Shown: positions 6,256 through 11,329 of the stretch, piece after piece | Layout: each line of letters begins with the position of its first letter | Numbering within the stretch: the first letter of the stretch is position 1 | Source of the DNA: a virus | DNA length: 20,034 nucleotides | Virus record (IMG/VR): IMGVR_UViG_3300049225_000088 | Span: 1-20,034 of that record | Strand: one strand, 5' to 3' | The notes under the pieces: model-generated | The model's database searches: none | What the model was told of the DNA's origin: nothing | The model's input: only the letters and a program-made list of their open reading frames with translations | Translations under genes and position numbers: made by a program

Positions 6256-6462
6256 TTATGCTACGTTCATTCCGTATTTAGGCACTTGCATCTCTAGTGC
6301 GTATTGCGGTGCGGTAAACTCATCGTCAAACATTCCAACTTCGTCAAAACCTGATAGCCAAAAGCCTTCATCTGGGTCTCCGTTTTTTTCGTAAACAATC
6401 AGGTTTCCTTCGATAACTCCTTCAAAAGTATTTATGTTTATGTCTACTATCTTGGTTTGCAT
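6256..6462 (-). CDS. Unknown acidic protein, 68 aa
   Basis: I place the start at 6462 (MQTKIVDININTF), directly after an AAAGGAG ribosome site and the cassette leader. A longer frame from 6570 would run through promoter P5 itself. The 68-residue protein is acidic and looks beta-rich (GVIEGNLIVYEKNGDPDEGF). It is the first gene of the P5 unit. No function is recognised. Confidence 0.7.
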   Translation of the reverse strand: MQTKIVDININTFEGVIEGNLIVYEKNGDPDEGFWLSGFDEVGMFDDEFTAPQYALEMQVPKYGMNVA

Positions 6463-6488
6463 TTTAATCTCCTTTTGCTTATACGTTA

Positions 6489-6517
6489 AGGATAGCATAA
6501 CTTTTTGTAAGTGTAAA
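6489..6517 (-). promoter_or_regulatory. Cassette promoter P5, leftward
   Basis: TTTACA (6512-6517), a 17-base spacer beginning CTTACA, and TATCCT (6489-6494). TAACGTATAAGC and AAAAGGAG follow. TTTACA with an A-tract lies 16 bases upstream of the -35. It faces away from rightward promoter P6, forming a divergent pair. Confidence 0.75.
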
Positions 6518-6563
6518 CTCTTTTTTTTGTAAATAACGTAACGTAACTTTACAATTTTTGGAG

Positions 6564-6592
6564 TGGACATTTACAAATAAGTGTGCTATTGT
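6564..6592 (+). promoter_or_regulatory. Promoter P6, rightward version of the cassette
   Basis: TGGACA (6564-6569), a 17-base spacer that begins TTTACAAA, and TATTGT (6587-6592). TTACATATAAG follows, the same downstream box as in P2 and P3, then AAAAAAAGG and the ATG at 6624. It is the only clear plus-strand copy, showing that the module travels with genes in either orientation. Confidence 0.65.
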
Positions 6593-6623
6593 TTACATAT
6601 AAGTTAAAAAAAGGAAAAATAAA

Positions 6624-6872
6624 ATGGCGAAAATTAATGCAAAAATAAATATGGAATGTTTGGACGTAACATTTTTAAAAAAGCAAATTAAAGTTTTAAA
6701 GGAAGTTACAAGACAGCAAAGCAAAATTGAAGGATATGAAGAAGTTTCAACAGCAAGATGCCATAACGATAAAATTGACGCTTTAGTTGGACTTGAAATT
6801 ATGTGCGAAAACATACTTGAACAATGCGGTGAAACGCCAACGAATGTTTCAGTAGAATTTTTTGCAAGTTAA
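6624..6872 (+). CDS. Unknown protein, 82 aa
   Basis: An 82-residue lysine/glutamate-rich protein starting MAKINAKINMECLDVTFL, mostly helical: LKKQIKVLKEVTRQQSKIEG and DKIDALVGLEIMCENILEQC are good helix candidates. It has four cysteines (about residues 12, 47, 61, 68). No family is recognised. It has its own rightward cassette promoter and lies opposite in direction to the surrounding early genes, upstream of RusA. Confidence 0.7.
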   Translation: MAKINAKINMECLDVTFLKKQIKVLKEVTRQQSKIEGYEEVSTARCHNDKIDALVGLEIMCENILEQCGETPTNVSVEFFAS

Positions 6873-6879
6873 AAATAGT

Positions 6880-6897
6880 TAGCCCCTTCGGGGGCTA
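6880..6897. terminator. TTCG-tetraloop hairpin between the 82-aa gene and RusA
   Basis: A perfect 7-bp stem TAGCCCC (6880-6886) and GGGGCTA (6891-6897) closes a TTCG tetraloop, a very stable RNA hairpin. Rightward no T tract follows. Leftward it is followed by ACTATTTTTAAC, so it may end leftward transcripts from the recombination operon that run past 7323. Confidence 0.55.
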
Positions 6898-6915
6898 TCT
6901 GCTATTCTTAGCTTT

Positions 6916-7350
6916 ATGGAGTTAATAAAGGTAGAAATAGAAGTGACAGGGCAACCTCAGGGCAAGGGGCGGCCTCGTTTTACCCGTCAGGGCAGAGCAT
7001 ACACTCCCGAAAAGACTAGGGAGTATGAAACAAGAATACACGCCGCCGCATGGCAGAAAATGCACGAATTAAAATTAGACCCAACAGCTAAATTTTGCCA
7101 TGTTGATATAATAGCGTTTATGGAAATACCTAAGTCGTGGTCTAAGGTTAAAAGACTAGAAGCCGAATACGGTGCTATTTTACCAACAACTAAACCCGAC
7201 ATAGATAACATTATAAAATCAGCTTTAGACGGCTGTGAGGGCGTTGTCTACTACAGCGATAACCAAGTCACTAGCGTCAATGCCAAGAAAGTTTACTGCC
7301 ACCCAGAGCGCGGCGCAGTGCTTTATATGGCTGTATCTTGGACAATATAA
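6916..7350 (+). CDS. rusA: RusA-family Holliday junction resolvase
   Basis: A 144-residue endonuclease expected to cut four-way DNA junctions made during phage recombination or replication. The family signature is clear: GQPQGKGRPRFTR (residues 12-24), then KPDIDNIIKSALDG (93-106) with catalytic aspartates D95 and D97, and YSDNQV with D115. The length is normal. The start fits the family but has no visible Shine-Dalgarno site: the 15 bases before ATG are CT-rich, and TATTCT lies 7 bases upstream. Its last 28 bases overlap the convergent HNH nuclease gene. Confidence 0.9.
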   Translation: MELIKVEIEVTGQPQGKGRPRFTRQGRAYTPEKTREYETRIHAAAWQKMHELKLDPTAKFCHVDIIAFMEIPKSWSKVKRLEAEYGAILPTTKPDIDNIIKSALDGCEGVVYYSDNQVTSVNAKKVYCHPERGAVLYMAVSWTI

Positions 7351-7655
7351 GACCAATCAGCCCCATATTTTTCGCGCCATGCCTTTTTATTGTCATGTAT
7401 AGCTAATTTGGATTTATCCCATAACCCTTGATGATGGCCTTCACAAAGCGGTATGGCCTGCGAGTCATCTGCTTTTTTAGTGCTAAATCTATCGTGAATA
7501 GGGTGGTGCGCCGTTGTTGGGCTATATTGCACCTCACCAAACTTTTGACAAACACAACAAGGCATTTCCCTGACCCTGGTCAAGTGCTTGTTTTTATTGG
7601 TTTTTTTTACTTTGTTTTTTAAACCTAAAGGCGGTCTATTTGCTAGGTTGGTCAA
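7323..7655 (-). CDS. HNH nuclease, Ref (recombination enhancement)-like
   Basis: A 110-residue putative metal-dependent nuclease. It has a CCVC pair (residues about 33-36), then TTAHHPIHDRF with the conserved histidines and IPLCEGHHQGLWD, giving the cysteine/histidine pattern of HNH enzymes like phage P1 Ref. The end AIHDNKKAWREKYG is typical of that group. P1 Ref is a RecA-dependent nuclease that boosts recombination. Here the gene closes an operon with SSB and an annealing-protein candidate. It overlaps its upstream neighbour by 20 bases and the convergent rusA by 28 bases. Confidence 0.8.
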   Translation of the reverse strand: MTNLANRPPLGLKNKVKKTNKNKHLTRVREMPCCVCQKFGEVQYSPTTAHHPIHDRFSTKKADDSQAIPLCEGHHQGLWDKSKLAIHDNKKAWREKYGADWSYIVQDTAI

Positions 7656-8043
7656 GTGGGTCGTATCCTATTGCTTCAGCTAGTTTTTCCATAGCCAGTT
7701 CGAAGTAATCATTAAACTCTTTTTGGCTCATGTCATCAAAAGAAATACTGTCCATTATACGCATATGTGCGCTCGCTAGGCTGTTCCAACGCATTTTGAC
7801 ATAACCACACGCCCATTTTAGTTCGCTATGTAAATGCTGTTCAGTAGGCCATCGGTTAGTAGCCTCGCAAACATTTTTAAGTGTAGCCCAATATAAATTA
7901 TGATGTGGGTTGGAGCGTTTGCCTGTTGGTTGTAAATTAAAAACTTGACCTTCTTTGTATTCTTCAATTTTTTTAGCATCGTATTCAGTAGAGGGCATAA
8001 ACTGCCCCCCACTTTTAATTACTTGTAAATTTAATTTGGCCAT
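7636..8043 (-). CDS. DUF1367/NinB-type phage recombination-region protein
   Basis: A 135-residue protein. Residues about 16-45 (FMPSTEYDAKKIEEYKEGQV, then TGKRSNPHHNLYWATLKNV) resemble the start of DUF1367-like phage proteins, where a P-x-T-x-E segment is followed by R-N-P-x-x-H. The rest is helical and ends EKLAEAIGYDPLDQ. Such genes sit beside ninB-like and rusA genes in lambdoid phages, which matches this setting. The biochemical function is not established. It overlaps both neighbours, and the family match is moderate. Confidence 0.65.
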   Translation of the reverse strand: MAKLNLQVIKSGGQFMPSTEYDAKKIEEYKEGQVFNLQPTGKRSNPHHNLYWATLKNVCEATNRWPTEQHLHSELKWACGYVKMRWNSLASAHMRIMDSISFDDMSQKEFNDYFELAMEKLAEAIGYDPLDQPSK

Positions 8044-8261
8044 AATTCTTTATTCTGGTCTAATGAATATTGCGCCCAATGTTTTTTATTGTGCTTTATA
8101 ATGTCAGTATGGATTGGCCACCCTTGCTCTTTTCTAAGCCTATGCACAACAGCCGCTAATCTAAAGCAACCAAATTTGTTTAAAGCTTCTATAGGCGTTA
8201 TCGTTTGGCCTGATTTAAGCAACTGTAAAACGTTGCCATCTTGTGTTGTAATATCTTCCAT
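8031..8261 (-). CDS. Winged-helix DNA-binding protein, HTH_39-like
   Basis: A 76-residue protein with QLLKSGQTITPIEALNKFGC then FRLAAVVHRLRKEQGWPI, a classic small winged helix-turn-helix found in many phages. The second helix FRLAAVVHRLRK is the probable recognition helix. It may regulate its own operon or help replication. An AAGGAG ribosome site is present. It sits between SSB and the DUF1367-like gene, overlapping the latter by 13 bases. The fold call is confident, the target unknown. Confidence 0.8.
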   Translation of the reverse strand: MEDITTQDGNVLQLLKSGQTITPIEALNKFGCFRLAAVVHRLRKEQGWPIHTDIIKHNKKHWAQYSLDQNKELWPN

Positions 8262-8275
8262 AAGTTTACTCCTTC

Positions 8276-8641
8276 TTAAAATGGTATTTCATCGTCAAAA
8301 TCTTTGACTTCGTTATTGCTTTCTATTTTTTGCCCTTCGGCTAGTCTTTTATTTTCGGTGTTTTTACCTCCTAATAATTTAACTTCGGTTGCGTTTATAG
8401 ATAAATACGTTTTGCCTTCGTATTCGTTCTTTTTTAAATCGCCTGTTATTGCCACAAGTTTACCCTTCAGCAAGTAAGGTGAAATGTTTGTTCTAAAGTA
8501 ACGTGCGCCGAAAAATATTGTGCCTTTGTTTTCCCCATAGCCATCGTCAACGGCTATAGAGAATTTTACAAAAGAACTTTTTTCGTTTTCAACAACTTCG
8601 CAATCTTTAGTTAGATAGCCAACGGCAGTTATATTTTTCAT
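8276..8641 (-). CDS. ssb: Single-stranded DNA-binding protein
   Basis: A 121-residue OB-fold protein that should coat single-stranded DNA in phage replication and recombination. The start MKNITAVGYLTKDCEVV is the usual SSB first strand. FVKFSIAVDDGYGENKGTIF and LKGKLVAITGDLKKNEYEGK give the next strands. The C-terminus ends DFDDEIPF, the acidic tip that SSBs use to recruit partners. Its start overlaps the stop of the annealing-protein candidate by 4 bases, so the pair is likely coupled. Confidence 0.9.
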   Translation of the reverse strand: MKNITAVGYLTKDCEVVENEKSSFVKFSIAVDDGYGENKGTIFFGARYFRTNISPYLLKGKLVAITGDLKKNEYEGKTYLSINATEVKLLGGKNTENKRLAEGQKIESNNEVKDFDDEIPF

Positions 8642-9228
8642 GAGTACAACTCCGCTTTTCTTTTATCGTGCGCTTCCACAATTTTGGCGTATTCATTTTC
8701 GCCTATACCAACAGAGTTAAGCATTTTTTCGTATCTTTTTTCTGCCGCTAGAAAACGCTCTAAGTTGCATTCTTCGTAAAATAAAAGCATTGCTTCAACA
8801 CGCTCATCTAAACTTATACTTAAATTAGGTTCGCTGTTTTTTGGCTTTTCGTTTTTAAACTCGTCAGCTTCTTCTTCGCTGTAAACATCACCACTTAACT
8901 CAAGCAACTTTAATATTACCCTGTCCTTGGCTCTTTTTTCTGCCATAGCATAGGGATATTTATTTGTTGTGTTGTAAGGTGCGGCCTCGCCTATCGACCA
9001 AGCTGTCGCATCACCTTTATGGCCTGTCACACAGATAGCAACGTGTTTGTCCTTTATATTGCTTTCTATAATAGTTGGCGCATCAAAAACTATATTTTCT
9101 TTTATAGCTATTTTTTCTAATGCTTTGTGTAAAACCACTGGCGTACCGTGGCAATTCCAAGTGGCTTTATTTTCTGTTAAGCCAACTTGTTTAATTAAAT
9201 CAATTAATCGTTCTGGTATTTTAGTCAT
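8638..9228 (-). CDS. Putative single-strand annealing protein (ERF/Sak-like)
   Basis: A 196-residue protein with a compact N-terminal domain. After a beta-rich region (residues 45-75, including HVAICVTGHKGDATAWS) it carries GEAAPYNTTNKYPYAMAEKR followed by AKDRVILKLLELSGDVYSEE. This lysine/alanine helix after an aromatic pair resembles the core helix of phage annealing proteins. The C-terminal 70 residues are charged and helical. Position directly before ssb supports a recombination role. No decisive motif is seen, so an unrelated conserved phage protein remains possible. Confidence 0.55.
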   Translation of the reverse strand: MTKIPERLIDLIKQVGLTENKATWNCHGTPVVLHKALEKIAIKENIVFDAPTIIESNIKDKHVAICVTGHKGDATAWSIGEAAPYNTTNKYPYAMAEKRAKDRVILKLLELSGDVYSEEEADEFKNEKPKNSEPNLSISLDERVEAMLLFYEECNLERFLAAEKRYEKMLNSVGIGENEYAKIVEAHDKRKAELYS

Positions 9229-9413
9229 TTGTTTTCTTTCTCACAATTATTTCTAATAAATTTAAATTCATGATATAAAGCCCAAAAAGCGGTTTCTATA
9301 TCTCTTACATCTGAAAGCCATAAATCTTGGCAATCAGAAATTTGGTTTGATGTACTTCTTAAAGTTTTAAATACTTTCCAAATAGTCTCCTTTTCTTTGT
9401 TATTTAAAGGCAT
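9225..9413 (-). CDS. Unknown protein, 62 aa
   Basis: A 62-residue helical, aromatic protein (MPLNNKEKETIWKVFKTLRS, then CQDLWLSDVRDIETAFWAL). It starts inside the 3' end of the 75-residue gene (14-base overlap) and ends in a 4-base overlap with the annealing-protein candidate. The packing marks it as a true member of the recombination operon. No function is recognised. Confidence 0.7.
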   Translation of the reverse strand: MPLNNKEKETIWKVFKTLRSTSNQISDCQDLWLSDVRDIETAFWALYHEFKFIRNNCEKENK

Positions 9414-9627
9414 TGGCTAACCTTTCTAATTCGATTTCTATGTTACCCATTTCGCTACTTGCATAATTGTCGTAAGCTTTATCTATAGCCGCTTCTACAA
9501 CCTTATGCCAACCAGTAGGAAAATGCTCATGCTTCGGAGCATTTGCTCCAAGCTTTTGTGTAAATTCCCAAACAGCTTCAGTTATAGCGTGTTTAACTGC
9601 AACAGGGGGTGGTCTTAGTTTTGTCAT
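9400..9627 (-). CDS. Unknown protein, 75 aa; first gene of the recombination operon
   Basis: I choose the ATG at 9627 (MTKLRPPPVAVKHAITEAVW) because AAAAAGGAG lies just upstream. A longer frame from 9654 would start inside the control region. The protein looks helical with PTGWHKVVEAAIDKAYDNYA in the middle. No family is recognised. It is the first gene leftward from the inverted repeat at 9654-9682, so it should be under the same switch as the Cro-like gene. Confidence 0.7.
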   Translation of the reverse strand: MTKLRPPPVAVKHAITEAVWEFTQKLGANAPKHEHFPTGWHKVVEAAIDKAYDNYASSEMGNIEIELERLANAFK

Positions 9628-9653
9628 AATATTTCTCCTTTTTGCTAAAAACA

Positions 9654-9682
9654 CTTTACAAACTATTTTTAACGTTGTAAAG
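9654..9682. promoter_or_regulatory. Divergent control region with inverted repeat, probable operator
   Basis: CTTTACAA (9654-9661) and TTGTAAAG (9675-9682) form a perfect 8+8 inverted repeat with a 13-base centre. On each strand it reads as TTTACA, 17 bases, then TAAAG plus one base. Each arm could thus be a -35 on one strand and a poor -10 on the other. It lies between the recombination operon and the Cro-like gene. The half-site TTTACA is the same word repeated in cassettes P1-P6, making it a candidate site for the adjacent regulator. Confidence 0.6.
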
Positions 9683-9717
9683 GATAAAAATAATAAATGT
9701 AAACAAAAGAGGTTAAA

Positions 9718-9921
9718 ATGGATAACAAAGTAATTTTAAGTTTAGATGAAATAAGACATAAACTACGAGATAGGAACTTAACAAAGGTTGCAAAAAATGC
9801 TAACGTGTCAAGACCTGTTTTATATCAGATAATAAATAATGAAACTGACCCTAAATTTTCAACGGTAGAAAGGCTTTCTGATTACTTACAAGAAGATTCC
9901 GTTACATGGGTTTCAACATAA
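9718..9921 (+). CDS. Cro/XRE-type helix-turn-helix regulator
   Basis: A 67-residue DNA-binding protein, short like Cro. LTKVAKNANVSRPVLYQIIN (residues 20-39) is a clear helix-turn-helix with recognition helix RPVLYQIIN, followed by PKFSTVERLSDYL, the usual third part of the XRE fold. AGAGG precedes the start. It sits alone on the rightward side of the divergent region, ahead of replication genes, as Cro does in lambda. No CI-like partner is seen in the window, which fits a lytic phage or an autoregulated early switch. Confidence 0.85.
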   Translation: MDNKVILSLDEIRHKLRDRNLTKVAKNANVSRPVLYQIINNETDPKFSTVERLSDYLQEDSVTWVST

Positions 9922-9924
9922 TTA

Positions 9925-9956
9925 AACCCCCAGAGGATTTCACAACTCTGAGGGTT
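9925..9956 (+). other. Imperfect hairpin after the Cro-like gene
   Basis: AACCCCCAGAG (9925-9935) and CTCTGAGGGTT (9946-9956) pair over 11 positions with one mismatch around a 10-base loop. There is no T tract to the right. It is likely an attenuator or mRNA-stabilising element separating regulator from replication genes, rather than a full terminator. Confidence 0.45.
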
Positions 9957-10017
9957 ATAAGCAATAAAGAAGAAGTATTTTGCAATACTAATAGATTACA
10001 AGGAGTAACCTAAAACA

Positions 10018-10719
10018 ATGAGTAACCTAGTTTCAAACGTAATTCAAACAAAATTAATAGGTTCACCCACAAAAAAAGCAATTTTAATGTATATGGCAGA
10101 TAAGGCCAGTGACGATGGAAGCGGTATTTGGGTGAGTAAAGGCAACATGGCGGCAGATTTAGAAATGTCTAGCCGCGCTGTTCGTCAGCATATAAAAGAA
10201 ATGTTGGCAATGGGTGTTTTAAAGGTAACAGGGCAAAAAGAGTGCCGCCACGGTTACACGATAGATTATCAAATTAATTTACAAATAGTTAGCCAATTAC
10301 CTTCAACTAGACCACCCCTGAATGACGTTCACCCCTACCACGGCATGACATTCAGCCCTACCCCTGCACACGGTTCACCCAAACCACCCAAAGAACCACC
10401 CAATGAACCTATTATATTAGTACGGTCTATTGATGTGGTTGTAGAACAGTTTAATAAGTTTTGGGAAAAGTATCCTAGAAAAACAGCAAAACAGCCTGCA
10501 CAAAAGGCATTTCCAAGAGCAATAATGAAAATTAGTTTTGAAGAACTTATGGAAAAATTAGATGTTTTTATAAAATTTCATAAAGATACAAAGAAACAAT
10601 TTTTACCTCACGCCAGTACATGGTTAAATCAAGAGCGTTGGTATGATGAATATGAACAGCCAAATAATAATTTAGATTTACAAAAAACAGTTTTAAGCGA
10701 GATGTTAAATGCGAAATAA
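10018..10719 (+). CDS. Phage replication initiator, lambda O-like
   Basis: A 233-residue initiator candidate. Residues 10-75 form a winged helix (WVSKGNMAADLEMSSRAVRQ then HIKEMLAMGVLKV) suited to origin binding. Residues 98-130 are a proline-rich linker. Residues 147-212 (FWEKYPRKTAKQPAQKAF and LPHASTWLNQERW) match the C-terminal domain common to O-like and other phage replication proteins. AAGGAG lies upstream. The linker-coding DNA holds 23-bp repeats that may be the origin itself, as in lambda O. Its end overlaps the next gene by 11 bases. The order initiator then loader copies lambda. Confidence 0.75.
   Translation: MSNLVSNVIQTKLIGSPTKKAILMYMADKASDDGSGIWVSKGNMAADLEMSSRAVRQHIKEMLAMGVLKVTGQKECRHGYTIDYQINLQIVSQLPSTRPPLNDVHPYHGMTFSPTPAHGSPKPPKEPPNEPIILVRSIDVVVEQFNKFWEKYPRKTAKQPAQKAFPRAIMKISFEELMEKLDVFIKFHKDTKKQFLPHASTWLNQERWYDEYEQPNNNLDLQKTVLSEMLNAK
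10322..10390 (+). repeat. Three tandem 23-bp iteron-like repeats inside the initiator gene
   Basis: Units start at 10322, 10345 and 10368. The first two share ATGAC(G/A)TTCA(C/G)CCCTACC and agree at 19 of 23 bases. The third keeps GTTCACCC..ACC, about 12 of the first 18 bases. A 23-bp period is not a multiple of three, so the repeat does not follow the protein and points to selection on DNA. An AT-rich stretch follows (about 10398-10430). This resembles lambda's origin within O. Confidence 0.6.
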
Positions 10720-11170
10720 TGAACTTAAAGAAAAAACGTTAAAAATGTTGGGGCGGTTAAATGCTCCTAGAGCGGTGCAAAATAACGATGAAAACATGAA
10801 AAGCGAAGCTGAGTTTCTATGCAACCAAATTATAAAATTAGCACCAAGCAAAAATTATATTGAATGGTTTCAAGACTTTGAGCAAAACATACTTTCTAAT
10901 TTAGAAACTAGGACTTGGCCAACTGCAAAAGAAATTAGCAAATCAGCAAAAGCAATAGCACCAAAGCGGCCTGAATTTAGGGAACTATCACCTGAAAAAT
11001 ACGAACCCAACGAACTTAAAATTAACGCCGATAGAATAAATAACGGTGAGCCAGTAGGCGAAAATTATGTTTTTGGTTCGCTTGCTGAACAAATGGTAAG
11101 GGTTGGCCTTGTTGCAGAAAAACAACTACAACCATATAAAGAATACTTGAAACGTATGAAAAATGATTAG
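10709..11170 (+). CDS. Candidate replication partner (helicase-loader-like), 153 aa
   Basis: A 153-residue helical protein directly after, and overlapping by 11 bases, the O-like initiator. WFQDFEQNILSNLETRTWPT followed by AKEISKSAKAI resembles phrases in phage P-like or DnaC-recruiting proteins, which often carry an R-x-W-P-T element. No Walker motif is present, so it is not an ATPase loader. Position and that segment support a role with the initiator. It could also be an unrelated replication accessory protein. Confidence 0.55.
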   Translation: MRNNELKEKTLKMLGRLNAPRAVQNNDENMKSEAEFLCNQIIKLAPSKNYIEWFQDFEQNILSNLETRTWPTAKEISKSAKAIAPKRPEFRELSPEKYEPNELKINADRINNGEPVGENYVFGSLAEQMVRVGLVAEKQLQPYKEYLKRMKND

Positions 11171-11266
11171 ATTATGTTACACAGGTAGCGAGGTCACGAA
11201 CTCCTCCCTGTTCGACATTGTTCCGCTTTATACTGCTTTTTTACGGACTCAATACCTCGCCAACTT
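11171..11266 (+). other. Non-coding gap with inverted repeat; possible structured RNA
   Basis: This gap between replication and late genes contains GCGAGGT (11188-11194) and ACCTCGC (11254-11260), which pair perfectly over a 59-base interval. A competing local hairpin, ACAGG..AGG with CCT.CCTGT (11181-11211), reuses part of the first arm. It is more GC-rich than its surroundings and ends in a strong terminator. It may be a structured leader, attenuator or small RNA, or just a 3' untranslated region. Confidence 0.35.
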
Positions 11267-11295
11267 TCCCCTGCCTTGCGCGGGGGATTTTTTTT
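11267..11295 (+). terminator. Strong intrinsic terminator after the replication genes
   Basis: An 8-bp stem TCCCCTGC (11267-11274) and GCGGGGGA (11280-11287) with one G-U pair and a 5-base loop is followed by eight T bases (11288-11295). It is the strongest terminator in the window and separates the early rightward operon from the late block. Confidence 0.85.
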
Positions 11296-11303
11296 GTTAT
11301 AAT
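11276..11303 (+). promoter_or_regulatory. Candidate late promoter overlapping the terminator
   Basis: A perfect TATAAT (11298-11303) lies 27 bases before the methyltransferase start. The best -35 is TTGCGC (11276-11281) with a 16-base spacer, inside the terminator stem. The -35 is poor, so an activator or antiterminator may be needed. The downstream GAAAGGG is the ribosome site. Confidence 0.5.
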
Positions 11304-11329
11304 GAATAAATAAACGAAAGGGCGCACCC

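Noticed and set aside
6463-6570. N-terminal extension of the 68-aa gene starting at 6570
   Set aside because: It would translate the whole promoter P5 and leader; the start at 6462 has a proper ribosome site.
11171-11230. A tRNA-like TTCGA loop near 11210
   Set aside because: No acceptor stem, anticodon arm or CCA end could be drawn around it.
11230-11250. GCTTTTTTA near 11235, similar to the beginning of the lambda attP core
   Set aside because: Only the first nine bases agree, T-runs are common here, and no integrase gene or arm-site pattern is present.
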